Source: Alphaproteobacteria bacterium UBA828 (GTDB taxonomy: Bacteria; Pseudomonadota; Alphaproteobacteria; UBA828). From it: 64,000 nt of DNA. The number at the start of each line of letters is the position of its first letter. Positions within the stretch are counted from its first letter, which is position 1. A program made the position numbers and the translations under genes. Below the pieces are notes generated by a model. The model saw only the letters and a program-made list of their open reading frames with translations. It was not told the origin of the DNA and did not search any database. This document shows, in pieces, positions 28,648 through 38,209 of this stretch. The stretch is taken from NCBI GenBank assembly GCA_002296185.1, contig DBHM01000013.1:20101-84100 (forward strand), written 5' to 3'.

Positions 28648-30852
28648 ATGGCAAAAAAACTAAGGATTATTAAATTGGTAAAATTAACCGCTATAAACAC
28701 CGACACCCCTTGGCATAGAGTAGAATCTGAAGAGAGTGATTGGAAAGAAGTTGACCATAAGCTTTTAACACAAATGTTGGAGCAACTTTTTATTATTAGA
28801 TCCTTTGAAGAAAAATCCCTAGATCTATTTAAGGCTGGATGCATTCATGGGCCCGCTCACGCTAGCATAGGCCAGGAAGGTGGTGCCATAGCAGCTATGT
28901 CAGTCTTAAATTCAAAAGATAAAATTAATGCAACACATAGGGCTCACCATCAATTTTTATCTAAATTCTTGTTTCACAAATCACCAGTAAATTATGACCC
29001 AAGAGAGAGTAATCTTCCAGAAGAACTAGATGATGTTATATATCGTTCTCTCTCTGAAATTATGGGACTAAAGGATGGATACTGTGGCGGGCGCGGAGGA
29101 TCCATGCATATGAGGTGGGATGAAGCTGGTGTACTTGGTACAAATGCTATTGTTGGAGGAAATCCCCCACAAGCCGTGGGCTATGCATTAGCAGAAAAAT
29201 TGCGAAATAGTAACCAATTAACAGTTACCTTTTTTGGTGATGGGTCAATGCAAAATGGTGCGGCATACGAAGCACTTAACCTTGGTGCCCTTTATGATCT
29301 ACCAATAATCTTTTTCAATGAAAACAATCTATATGGTGTCTCTACTCATGTCTCTGAAACTACAAGAGAAACAAGGCTAACCGCAAGAGGGCTAGGTCTT
29401 GGTATACCATCACTTGAAGTTGATGGTATGGACATTATAGCTGTAAGGAAAGCTATGTTATGGGCTAAAGACTATATTGCTAAAAATAAGGGGCCAGTCC
29501 TTATTGAATCTCAAACTTACAGATATTTTCATCAACATGGTCCAATGCGTGGTAGCGCATTTGGCTATAGAAATAAATCTGAAGAAGAAAAATGGGTTAA
29601 AAAAGACCCTTTCGTTACTTTTCCAAAAAAGTTAATAGATCTTAAAATAATTACTTCAGATTCAGTAGAAGAAATTAAATCTAGATCATTCAATACTGTA
29701 AAAAATGCTGCTTCTCGTCTCACTGAAACATCTCCAGACGGAAGTAACCAACTGCAAGTTAGGTCAGAAATGTGGCCACAAGTAGATACAGTCGAACATG
29801 GTATTAAGGGTGACCTCTCCGAACTTGGGAATCAGAGGTTTATAGAAATTGAAGATATAGATCCAAAAAATACAAAGGAAATGAAGTTCATTGAAGCTAT
29901 AGCTGCTGTACAGCTTCGAGCAATGGAACGAGATGAGCGTGTTTTTATAATGGGAGAAGATGTGCAACATTTAAAAGGGGGAACTGTTGGTGCTACAAAA
30001 GGTATTCTAGAACGCTTTCCTGAACGTCTCATAGGAACACCAATTGCAGAAAATGGATTCTGCGGAATGGGCCTTGGAGCTGCTGTCAACGGAATGAAGC
30101 CAATTGTTGAAATAATGTATTCAGATTTTATTTTAGTTGCCGCTGATCAACTGTTCAACCAAATAGGTAAAGTGAGGCATATGTTTGGTGGCAACCATTC
30201 AACCCCACTTATTTTACGAACAAGGGCAGCTGGTGGAGGTGGTTATGGATCCCAACATTCTATGGATCCAAGTGGAATATTTGCCGCATACCCTGGCTGG
30301 AGAGTTATCGCACCCTCGAATGCGTTTGACTATATTGGCCTGTTTAACTCAGCAATATTATGTGACGATCCAGTTGCAATAATAGAATGCCAATCATTAT
30401 ATCAAGATATATCAAATGTTCCCGAAGGTGACCTTGATTATTGCATACCTTTTGGTAAAGCTAAAATAGTAAGCTCAGGTCGTGAATGCACGATAATATC
30501 ATGTGCAAATATGGTTGCTAGTTCTATTAAAGCTGCAGCTGAACTAGATATTGATGCGGATATAATTGACCTCAGAACCGTTGATACATTAAGTCTAGAC
30601 TGGGAAACCATTGGAACTAGTATAAAGAAAACAAACAAAGTTATGGTTGTTGAACAAACTGCTCGTGGACATGGACTAGGGGCTCGTATAGTTCAAGAAA
30701 TTCAAGAAAGATTCTTTGATTGGCTTGATCATGAAGTTATTAGAATAAGTGGCACACATAGCGCTCCAGTAGTATCAAAACCACTAGAGGCGGCAGCACT
30801 AGCTGGTATGGATGATATAAAACAAGGAATATTATCGCTTTGTAAAAATTAA
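28648..30852 (+). CDS. Fused E1 alpha-beta thiamine-dependent 2-oxoacid dehydrogenase
   Basis: Thiamine-diphosphate enzyme combining both E1 chains in 734 residues. The alpha part (about 45-370) carries THRAHHQF near 95-102, GGRGGSMHM and the ThDP motif GDGSMQNGA near 197 ending in ENN. The beta part (about 405-734) carries GEDVQHLKGGTVG, GMGLGAAVNGMKP and EQTARGHGLG. It decarboxylates a 2-oxo acid and normally hands the acyl group to a lipoyl E2. No E2, E3 or lipoyl gene is nearby. The ATG at 28648 lacks a ribosome site; a TTG at 28675 has AAGGAT seven bases upstream and may be the true start. Confidence 0.9.
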   Translation: MAKKLRIIKLVKLTAINTDTPWHRVESEESDWKEVDHKLLTQMLEQLFIIRSFEEKSLDLFKAGCIHGPAHASIGQEGGAIAAMSVLNSKDKINATHRAHHQFLSKFLFHKSPVNYDPRESNLPEELDDVIYRSLSEIMGLKDGYCGGRGGSMHMRWDEAGVLGTNAIVGGNPPQAVGYALAEKLRNSNQLTVTFFGDGSMQNGAAYEALNLGALYDLPIIFFNENNLYGVSTHVSETTRETRLTARGLGLGIPSLEVDGMDIIAVRKAMLWAKDYIAKNKGPVLIESQTYRYFHQHGPMRGSAFGYRNKSEEEKWVKKDPFVTFPKKLIDLKIITSDSVEEIKSRSFNTVKNAASRLTETSPDGSNQLQVRSEMWPQVDTVEHGIKGDLSELGNQRFIEIEDIDPKNTKEMKFIEAIAAVQLRAMERDERVFIMGEDVQHLKGGTVGATKGILERFPERLIGTPIAENGFCGMGLGAAVNGMKPIVEIMYSDFILVAADQLFNQIGKVRHMFGGNHSTPLILRTRAAGGGGYGSQHSMDPSGIFAAYPGWRVIAPSNAFDYIGLFNSAILCDDPVAIIECQSLYQDISNVPEGDLDYCIPFGKAKIVSSGRECTIISCANMVASSIKAAAELDIDADIIDLRTVDTLSLDWETIGTSIKKTNKVMVVEQTARGHGLGARIVQEIQERFFDWLDHEVIRISGTHSAPVVSKPLEAAALAGMDDIKQGILSLCKN

Positions 30853-30887
30853 TTTATAATTAGGTTAATCATTTAAAGGAGTAAATC

Positions 30888-31349
30888 ATGTCAAAAAATA
30901 AAGGTATTCTAGATGATCTAATTATAAAATCTCATCATACCGCCGTAAGTGTTAAGGATTTTGATTCTGCCCTTAAGTTCTATATAGAAATGCTTGGATT
31001 CGAGAGTATAGGCGAAATAAGAGATCGCTGTGAACCAGGTTTTGCAGAAGCAACTGGCGTACCAAATGGAAAAGCTCACTGGGCGATGCTAAAAAATGAT
31101 AACTATCACATAGAACTATTCCAGTGGGTTAATCCTATAGGTGAACTAGCTGCAAATCGACAATGCGACCTTGGATATACGCATATAGCCCTACAAGTAA
31201 AGAATATTGATGCTGCTTATGAAAAGGTTATTGCTTCAGGATTTAAAACACTAAGTCCACCATTAACTCTTAGGGGCGGAGCTGCTAAAGCAATTTATAT
31301 TCAAGCGCCAGAAGACAACATAACAGAGTTAGTTGAATATCGGGATTAA
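30888..31349 (+). CDS. VOC (glyoxalase/bleomycin resistance) family protein
   Basis: Metal-dependent vicinal-oxygen-chelate protein, 153 residues with two beta-alpha-beta-beta-beta modules. Likely ligands are a histidine in KSHHTAVSV, a glutamate in YHIELFQW, the histidine in YTHIALQV and a glutamate in ITELVEY. AAAGGAG precedes the ATG, and it lies 35 bases after the E1 fusion gene, so they are probably co-transcribed. Glyoxalase I, methylmalonyl-CoA epimerase and dioxygenases share the fold; the reaction is not known. Confidence 0.88.
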   Translation: MSKNKGILDDLIIKSHHTAVSVKDFDSALKFYIEMLGFESIGEIRDRCEPGFAEATGVPNGKAHWAMLKNDNYHIELFQWVNPIGELAANRQCDLGYTHIALQVKNIDAAYEKVIASGFKTLSPPLTLRGGAAKAIYIQAPEDNITELVEYRD

Positions 31350-31465
31350 TAATAAAAAATTCTGGCACTATTTTGTAAAAGTTCAAACCTTATTAATTAA
31401 ATATATAAAAATGTTTGGTTATAAGCAGCTGAATAACTTTGATAAAAATAAGATGTGAACATTAA

Positions 31466-33502
31466 TTATGATATATGGAGATATCCAAGAGAGTCTACAT
31501 TCAGTATTTGTTTGGGGTGAATAATTGTTGTTGCCGATTTCTCCTCTACCAGCAAAGGCCCTTCCATGGTAAAACCTGGATTTAAACACTCCCTATCAAG
31601 CACATGGCATTCATGTACACCATCCTCACCAAAAGAAACCTTTCTTTTTCCCTTAAAAGATTGGCTTTCATCAAATCCACCCTTTATTGAGTTTGATGAA
31701 GGGCGTGGAACAGGAGCAGTTGCAATTAAATGATAATTTACAATTTCTATAAGAGTAGATTTTAGACTGAAAGTGAAAGCTCTCTCATGCGCAATATGAA
31801 AATTCTTTTTAATAGAATCTAAAGAATCTCTGCTGTAATCAACTGAAATACCAACCCAGTGTTCTTGTCCTTGATATCTAAGATCAATAGATGTTTCAAA
31901 TTTAACATCACCAATATTTATATCTTTATCATCTGAAAAATAATCTTTTGCTGAGTCTTCAAGATCAGAAAAAATTTCCTTGATTTCATTAACGCTTATA
32001 TTATCTATTTGGCGTAAGCGAGTAAGAACAAAATCTTTTCTTGGTTCCGTTGCAAGCATGCCCCATGCTGAGAAATAGCCAGGATACCTTGGAACAATTA
32101 TTTCTTTAACCCCAAGTTCCCTACCAAGTGTTGCTGCATGCATTGCTCCACCACCACCACCAACTACTAAAACAAAATCTCGTGGGTCATGACCTCTCTG
32201 TATAGAGACTAGTTTTAGGGCATTAATCATATCCGCATCTGCAAGTCTAATGATTGATTCTGCCGCCGATAGAATATCGACACCTAAACCTTTTGCAATT
32301 TTATTCATCGCTTGTTCAGCTTTATTCAGGTCTAACTTTATACGACCTCCAGCAAAATAGTTTGGATCAAGGACACCCGCAATCAACTTAGCATCCGTTA
32401 CAGTAGGTTCTATACCTCCCATCCCATAGCATGCAGGGCCTGGATCAGCTCCTGCGCTTAAAGGTCCCACCTTAAGTGAACCAACCTTATCGAACCATGC
32501 AATAGAACCTCCACCTGTTCCTATTTCAACAATATCTACAACAGGTATTTTTACTGGATAACCTGGATTCAGTCGTGACCATTCAAGCTTGTAATCTGTT
32601 GTTACGGTTACCTTGCCCCCTTGAATAACTGAACATTTGGCAGTTGTGCCGCCAATATCTAAATATATTACATTGCTTTCTTCGCACAGTTTTCCGACAA
32701 GAGCTGCGCCGTTTACCCCTGCTGATGGACCAGATTCCACAAGAGTGATTGGATGAGAACGAGCCCACTCAAAACTCGTTGAACCACCATTAGATTGCAT
32801 GGCATGCATCGGACAATTAAAGCCTTTGCTATTCAAGGAAGTTTCTAAAGCATTAAAATAGTCTTGCACAATTGGCTGAACATACGCATTAAGTACAGCT
32901 GTATTAGCTCTTTCATATTCCCTCCACTCCCTTGTGATTTCATGGCTTGCAGTGACAGCAACATCTGGTAAATGCTCAATAATATATTTAGAGCATTGCT
33001 CTTCATGATATGGAGAAGAATAACTATGAAGGAATACTATTGCTATTGCTTCAATTTTTTCTTGTTTACATTGAGATATAACCAAATCTAGGTCAGACAT
33101 ACAGAGAGGCTCTATAATTTTTCCGTTTGAATCTATCCGTTCACTTACCTCAAATCTTAATTTACGAGGAACAAAAGGTGTTGGCTTTCTAAAACGAAGA
33201 TTATAGAGGTCCGGCCTATTTCCTCTAGCAATTTCCAGTATATCTCGAAAGCCCTTAGTTGTGACAAGTGCTGTCTTTACACCCTTCCTTTCAGTAATTG
33301 CATTAATAACTGTTGTACCGCCATGAACAAAGAATGTGATAGACTGAGGGGTAATTCCAGCAAGATTGATTGCATCTTTAACACCATCAGTTAAATCTTT
33401 TGGTGTAGTAAGTGATTTTTCAGTAATTAGCTCTCCTGAAATTTCATCAAAAGCCACTACGTCTGTAAAAGTACCACCAATATCAGCTGCCATGCGGCCC
33501 AT
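31466..33502 (-). CDS. hyuA: Hydantoinase A/oxoprolinase-type subunit (module 3)
   Basis: ATPase subunit of the third module, 678 residues. ATPase motifs: DIGGTFTDVVAF near 7-18, LDIGGTTAKCSVI near 283-295, and DPRDFVLVVGGGGGAMH near 430. C-terminal YLDI-type closing strands are present. It lies one base after its HyuB partner. Here HyuB precedes HyuA, opposite to modules 1 and 2. The 116 bases to the VOC gene, which converges on it, show no clear terminator. Confidence 0.94.
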   Translation of the reverse strand: MGRMAADIGGTFTDVVAFDEISGELITEKSLTTPKDLTDGVKDAINLAGITPQSITFFVHGGTTVINAITERKGVKTALVTTKGFRDILEIARGNRPDLYNLRFRKPTPFVPRKLRFEVSERIDSNGKIIEPLCMSDLDLVISQCKQEKIEAIAIVFLHSYSSPYHEEQCSKYIIEHLPDVAVTASHEITREWREYERANTAVLNAYVQPIVQDYFNALETSLNSKGFNCPMHAMQSNGGSTSFEWARSHPITLVESGPSAGVNGAALVGKLCEESNVIYLDIGGTTAKCSVIQGGKVTVTTDYKLEWSRLNPGYPVKIPVVDIVEIGTGGGSIAWFDKVGSLKVGPLSAGADPGPACYGMGGIEPTVTDAKLIAGVLDPNYFAGGRIKLDLNKAEQAMNKIAKGLGVDILSAAESIIRLADADMINALKLVSIQRGHDPRDFVLVVGGGGGAMHAATLGRELGVKEIIVPRYPGYFSAWGMLATEPRKDFVLTRLRQIDNISVNEIKEIFSDLEDSAKDYFSDDKDINIGDVKFETSIDLRYQGQEHWVGISVDYSRDSLDSIKKNFHIAHERAFTFSLKSTLIEIVNYHLIATAPVPRPSSNSIKGGFDESQSFKGKRKVSFGEDGVHECHVLDRECLNPGFTMEGPLLVEEKSATTIIHPKQILNVDSLGYLHIS

Positions 33503-33503
33503 A

Positions 33504-35222
33504 TTATTGACCCTCTCGTAAACGTGTAGTTTCTATATCGTCCACTTTTCCATTTTCATCTATTACAACTCCAAAATCTGATTTAGCAACCTCATTTGAG
33601 ATATATCCATTAAGGAAATCTTCATGGACTAGACTTATAGGTCTTTCTAGAGGTGAACCAAAACCACCGCCACCACCAGTAACAACTCTTAATTTATCAC
33701 CTTTACTTAATTCTTGATGAGAGATTCTTGAAACTCTTTTTAGTATTCCACTCCTTATAATCTCCATATAATTATTAGTACCCTCTTTTCCCCCCTTGAG
33801 TCCCCAAGGTTTTTCTATACTACGTCCAAAGCTACAATATGTATGAGCATCGTTTATTAATATTTCAAATTCACGTATCGCCCCAAAGCCACCACGCCAA
33901 TACCCGGCACCCACACCATCATTAACGTTAAGAGAATATTCAGTTATTCTTAAAGGAAATTTTGCCTCAAAAAGCTCAACAGAATAATTATATGTATCCC
34001 CATCAGTTGTAGCAATAAGAGCACCCGTGCCATCACTGTCTGATTGGGCGCCCCAACCTCCGACTGCTGGTTCAATGTGGACAAACATTTCATCTGTATC
34101 GGGGTCTTTCCCAAAAATATACGCTGCACAAAGGCTCATATAACTACCTGCGCTTAATTGATCTGGAGCAAGTTCTGCAAGAGCTCTCCATACCAACTCT
34201 GATGCTTGTGCAGAGCCTTCATAATACCATCCTGTTGGAGCAGGTTTTTTTGCAGTAAAAATTGTACCTTCTGGGCAAATTATAGTTATTGGCCTAAACC
34301 ATCCTTCATTTGAGGGACCTTGAGGGTCCACAAGAGCTTTAAAAACTGTCTTGACTGCTGCGCTTAATGCCCCAAATGCACAATTTATTGGACCATTACG
34401 TTGAGGGCTTGAGCCAGTAAAATCGAAGGCTATCTCATCACCTTTAATCCTAACCTCAACACAAACAGGAAACTGATCATTAGACACACCGTCCCCATCA
34501 ATAAAATCTTTGGCACTATAAATTCCATCAGGAAGATCACGTATTGCTTGACGTGACAATTTATCACTTGATTCAAGTATATAATTGAATGTCTTTCGGA
34601 CCGTTTCCTTACCATACTTAGTAAATATCTCAGTAACACGAGTCTCAGCAATACGTACAGCTGCTAGTTCTGCATTAAAATCACCTATACACATAGTAGG
34701 TAAACGAGTATTTTCTCTAATTAATTCTATTATATCTGGTTGAACTTCGTCATTCCTGCAAACACGGATACCCGGAAAACGAATACCTTCTTGATATATT
34801 TCTGTGGCACTCGGAGAAATACTACCAGCTACAGCACCACCTACTTCACTCCAGTGAGCAACTGCAATTGCAAAGCTTTCTAGTTTACTATCAATAAAAA
34901 TTGGTTTTATAAGTGCAATATCACAAGTATGAGTGCCCCCATCAAACGGATCATTGGTCATAAATACATCTCCAGGGCTTATATCATCCCCAAACCGACG
35001 TATTATACTCTGCACCTGTAAAGCAAAAGTGCCTGTAAAAAGTGTAATTCCATTTGTCTGGACAATTAATTGTCCTTTTGGATCACATACTCCACATGCA
35101 AAATCTAAAACTTCATAGATAACGGGACTCATAGAGCAACGAGAAATTACGATACCCATTTCATCAGCAGTTGCTAAAAGCTTACCTCTAATAATTTCCT
35201 GTGTTATTGAGTCTGCAATCAA
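33504..35222 (-). CDS. hyuB: Hydantoinase B/oxoprolinase-type subunit (module 3)
   Basis: B subunit of the third module, 572 residues. Visible are FMTNDPFDGGTHTCDIALIKP near residues 88-108, FDFTGSSPQRNGPINC near 265-280 and TGGGGGFGSPLERP near the C terminus. The segment MTNDPFDGGTH is typical of N-methylhydantoinase B and acetophenone-carboxylase-like B subunits. It follows an SDR gene after 74 bases and is coupled to HyuA. Context with an LLM monooxygenase suggests that an oxidised cyclic substrate is opened; this is inference. Confidence 0.93.
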   Translation of the reverse strand: MIADSITQEIIRGKLLATADEMGIVISRCSMSPVIYEVLDFACGVCDPKGQLIVQTNGITLFTGTFALQVQSIIRRFGDDISPGDVFMTNDPFDGGTHTCDIALIKPIFIDSKLESFAIAVAHWSEVGGAVAGSISPSATEIYQEGIRFPGIRVCRNDEVQPDIIELIRENTRLPTMCIGDFNAELAAVRIAETRVTEIFTKYGKETVRKTFNYILESSDKLSRQAIRDLPDGIYSAKDFIDGDGVSNDQFPVCVEVRIKGDEIAFDFTGSSPQRNGPINCAFGALSAAVKTVFKALVDPQGPSNEGWFRPITIICPEGTIFTAKKPAPTGWYYEGSAQASELVWRALAELAPDQLSAGSYMSLCAAYIFGKDPDTDEMFVHIEPAVGGWGAQSDSDGTGALIATTDGDTYNYSVELFEAKFPLRITEYSLNVNDGVGAGYWRGGFGAIREFEILINDAHTYCSFGRSIEKPWGLKGGKEGTNNYMEIIRSGILKRVSRISHQELSKGDKLRVVTGGGGGFGSPLERPISLVHEDFLNGYISNEVAKSDFGVVIDENGKVDDIETTRLREGQ

Positions 35223-35296
35223 ACTATTAACCCCGCATGTTAAATAATAACGTTATTATAAAATAATAAACTATAAGACTTAAATAAATTTAAAAA

Positions 35297-36016
35297 TCAA
35301 AAATCTACTCTTCCAACACTAGTGCCTCCACATACATGTAAGGTTTGACCAGTTATAAAAGATGCTGAAGTATCTAAAAAAAACATTACAGCCCGGGCAA
35401 TATCTGAAGGTTCACCCATACGCCCTAGGGGAATATTTGATAGAGAAGCTATAGTTCTTGGACTATCAGGAGGATTAGCTTTATTGTAAAGTTCTGTGCG
35501 AATAGGACCAGGACACACAACATTTGCTGTGATTCCTGAGTCTGCTAACTCTAAAGCCCATGTACGTGCCAGAGAAACCAATGCCCCCTTGCTTGCTGAA
35601 TAGTTTGTACGAAGAGCTTTACCTAAAACAGTCCGACTTGAAATATTAACGATTCTTCCAAACCCCGCTTCTCTCATTCCAGGAAGAAGGGTTTTAGAAG
35701 AAAGAATAGCTGCACGAACATTAACAGACATTACAGAATAATATTCTTCTAATGTAGAGTCTTCTAGTAATGCAGGCTTAACAACACCTACATTATTAAC
35801 CAGACGAGTTATTGCTCCACTTTGAAGAGCTTCTTGAAGAGAGGCAATAGTCCTAACTTCATCCTCAAAATCTACCTCTATAAAGTTACAAGCACCTTCA
35901 AAATCTGGAGCAACCTTGTCAAGGATTGTTACTTCTATTCCAGCTTCAAGAAGTGACTGGGATATAGCGCGGCCTATGCCACGCGCTCCACCTGTTACCA
36001 AAGCGCGTTCAACCAT
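35297..36016 (-). CDS. SDR family oxidoreductase
   Basis: Classical short-chain dehydrogenase, 239 residues. TGGARGIG near 8-15, NNVGV near 94, the serine in NISSRTV and YSASK near 148-152 are in place, and the end TGQTLHVCGG is typical. It lies between the LLM monooxygenase (31 bases upstream) and HyuB module 3 (74 bases downstream), all on the minus strand, so it probably oxidises or reduces an intermediate of the same pathway. Confidence 0.93.
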   Translation of the reverse strand: MVERALVTGGARGIGRAISQSLLEAGIEVTILDKVAPDFEGACNFIEVDFEDEVRTIASLQEALQSGAITRLVNNVGVVKPALLEDSTLEEYYSVMSVNVRAAILSSKTLLPGMREAGFGRIVNISSRTVLGKALRTNYSASKGALVSLARTWALELADSGITANVVCPGPIRTELYNKANPPDSPRTIASLSNIPLGRMGEPSDIARAVMFFLDTSASFITGQTLHVCGGTSVGRVDF

Positions 36017-36047
36017 ATCCCAAACCGTCTATGTTAATCCAACACCA

Positions 36048-37151
36048 TTACTCTGCAGCAGATTGTGCACCTATTAGACTATTTAGCTTGGGCATAACTT
36101 CTTTTGCTAATAGATCCATAGATCTTTTCATGTCATCTGGCTTTACCCAATCCTGAGCTGTGTGAAGGAGGGTACCAAAATGACCTACATCATCACGAAA
36201 CTCCAACAGTTTTTCTACAACTGTGTCTGGACTTCCAGCAATCACATAGTTGTCACGAAGAGATTCGTAGGTTAATGCATCAGCATCATCACCCTGGTTT
36301 ACGACAAAGGGCCCTTTCATTTGGGCTCTATCAAATATTTTATAAAGATACTCATAATAAAAATCAGAAGATTCACCCACTGTTTTTAAATGCTTCTCTG
36401 CTTCTTCATCCGTTTCAGCTACAAAAATATTTCTAGCAACTCTCCAACGCTCTCTATCAGCAACCCTTCCCTGTTTTTCAGTTTCTTCTGCATATACTTG
36501 CCACTGACTTTTTACAGACCAATTGCCAATGAAATTTGCGCTTATTGGGTCAAAATCCTGTTGCGCAGCATACTTGTGGGAAGATGAGAATGGACTCATA
36601 GCTGAGATTGCAAAAGTGGGATGAGGGTCTTGCAGGGGCTTGCACATGTGACCAAGGCCTATATCTTCATGCACCCAGTCTTTGATAGTAACATTCCAAT
36701 ATTTGCCTTTGATATCATAGGGTGGCTCCCCTGCCCATATTTCCCTAATTATATCGATTGACTCTTTCATCATGTCGTTTCGATCAACATCCATTGTACC
36801 GAAAAGTTCAAAGTCTGATGGTAATCCACCTGGTCCAACGCCCATTATAAAACGTCCACCTGATAGATGGTCGAACATTGCTGCCTGACCTGCAACTACT
36901 GCTGGATGGTATTGTGGTAGGCATATAACGCCTGTACCAAATCTTATTTTCTTTGTAGCTCTTATTAGGCTTGAAAAGAATATTAAAGGATTAGTAATTT
37001 GCTCACCAGCTGAGCTGTAGTGCTCACCACACCAGGCCTCATCATAACCAACTGAATCAGCATGTATAACAGCTTCGCAATCTTCTTCTAAAGCTTCCGC
37101 ATAAGGTTTCTTAGGCGGATGTATTGGCATCATAAAGAGTCCAAGCTTCAT
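36048..37151 (-). CDS. LLM-class flavin-dependent monooxygenase
   Basis: Luciferase-like FMN-dependent oxygenase, 367 residues. The TIM-barrel features are seen as the N-terminal MKLGLFMMPIHPP, EAWCGEHYSS near 39-48, and GRFIMGVGPGGLPSDF near 105-120. It resembles limonene-monooxygenase/alkanal-type members and needs reduced flavin from a separate reductase; a flavin reductase gene lies 20 kb away at 57037. It is the first gene of an operon with SDR and Hyu module 3. It does not match RutA at the N terminus. Confidence 0.9.
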   Translation of the reverse strand: MKLGLFMMPIHPPKKPYAEALEEDCEAVIHADSVGYDEAWCGEHYSSAGEQITNPLIFFSSLIRATKKIRFGTGVICLPQYHPAVVAGQAAMFDHLSGGRFIMGVGPGGLPSDFELFGTMDVDRNDMMKESIDIIREIWAGEPPYDIKGKYWNVTIKDWVHEDIGLGHMCKPLQDPHPTFAISAMSPFSSSHKYAAQQDFDPISANFIGNWSVKSQWQVYAEETEKQGRVADRERWRVARNIFVAETDEEAEKHLKTVGESSDFYYEYLYKIFDRAQMKGPFVVNQGDDADALTYESLRDNYVIAGSPDTVVEKLLEFRDDVGHFGTLLHTAQDWVKPDDMKRSMDLLAKEVMPKLNSLIGAQSAAE

Positions 37152-37348
37152 GATTTTGCCCCTCCTCGTTTAATATAAATTGTATAATAGCATTTTAGAC
37201 TCGTATCTTTGTAAGCCCAGGATTAAATTTAAGCCATATAATTGTTTTTAGAAAGGTATAATCTTAAATTATTTTGAGACCTATAAACTTGTTCTTATGA
37301 AGCTTAAGATAGTTTATACTATGCATAATTAAGGTAGTTAGTCCAAAA

Positions 37349-38155
37349 ATGATGAATATGGCCACAGAATCAGACATAAATGTTGATAAATTCATTATTT
37401 TAGCCAATGAAATGGCTAATGCTGCCGGAGAAGTGATTGCTCCCTTATTTCGTTCAAATATCGAATTTTCTGATAAAGGGGATAAAGATGGACGACTATC
37501 GCTCGTAACAGAAGCTGATAAAAATGCTGAGAAAGTAATGAGGGATTTAATCTCCAACCGTTTCCCTGAGCATGGAATAGTGGGGGAAGAGTTTGGAAGT
37601 GTCCGCAAAGATGCTGAATTTGTTTGGTTTCTTGACCCGATTGATGGAACAAATTCTTTCTTGGCAGGGCTTCCAACGTGGGGGACTCTTATTGGCCTTC
37701 AAAAAAATGGTAGGCCCATACTTGGTATAATGAACCAACCAATATTTGAAGAACGATTCATCGGCAGTCAATACGGTTCTTTCCTTGGAGAAAAACTAAT
37801 AAAGACACGTGAATGCAAAAAATTAGAAAATGCAAATCTATCAATTACCTCATTGAAAATGATGGCTACAAATAATCAACTTTCTGCATTCAATAAAATT
37901 GAACAAAGAGTATACAATACACGAGTGGGTGGTGACTGCTATAATTACGCTTTGTTAGCCGCTGGCTGTATTGACCTCGTAATTGAAGGAGAATTATCAC
38001 CATGGGACATTCAAGCACACATTCCAATTATTAGATCAGCCGGTGGAATTATTACTGATTGGAAAGGTAATGAGAATTTTTCAGAAGGATTAGTTGTAGC
38101 CGCTGGTGATAAAAGAATACATCAGGAAGCATTAAATTATCTTAGCAAAGTTTAG
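37349..38155 (+). CDS. hisN: Histidinol-phosphatase, inositol-monophosphatase type
   Basis: Metal-dependent phosphatase of the IMPase fold, 268 residues. Metal motifs: GEEFG at 79-83, LDPIDGTNSF at 95-104, and WDIQAH near 213. The segment following DGT, with GLPTWGTLIGL and then ERFIGS, is characteristic of the HisN group that dephosphorylates histidinol phosphate in Alphaproteobacteria and Actinobacteria. The three nearby ATG codons (37349, 37352, 37361) make the exact start uncertain; AAGGTAG lies eleven bases before the first. Other IMPase substrates cannot be excluded. Confidence 0.85.
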   Translation: MMNMATESDINVDKFIILANEMANAAGEVIAPLFRSNIEFSDKGDKDGRLSLVTEADKNAEKVMRDLISNRFPEHGIVGEEFGSVRKDAEFVWFLDPIDGTNSFLAGLPTWGTLIGLQKNGRPILGIMNQPIFEERFIGSQYGSFLGEKLIKTRECKKLENANLSITSLKMMATNNQLSAFNKIEQRVYNTRVGGDCYNYALLAAGCIDLVIEGELSPWDIQAHIPIIRSAGGIITDWKGNENFSEGLVVAAGDKRIHQEALNYLSKV

Positions 38156-38209
38156 GCAGCGAAACATGACTTCTGAAAGATTTGATCAAAAACATAAAGA
38201 TTAATTGAT

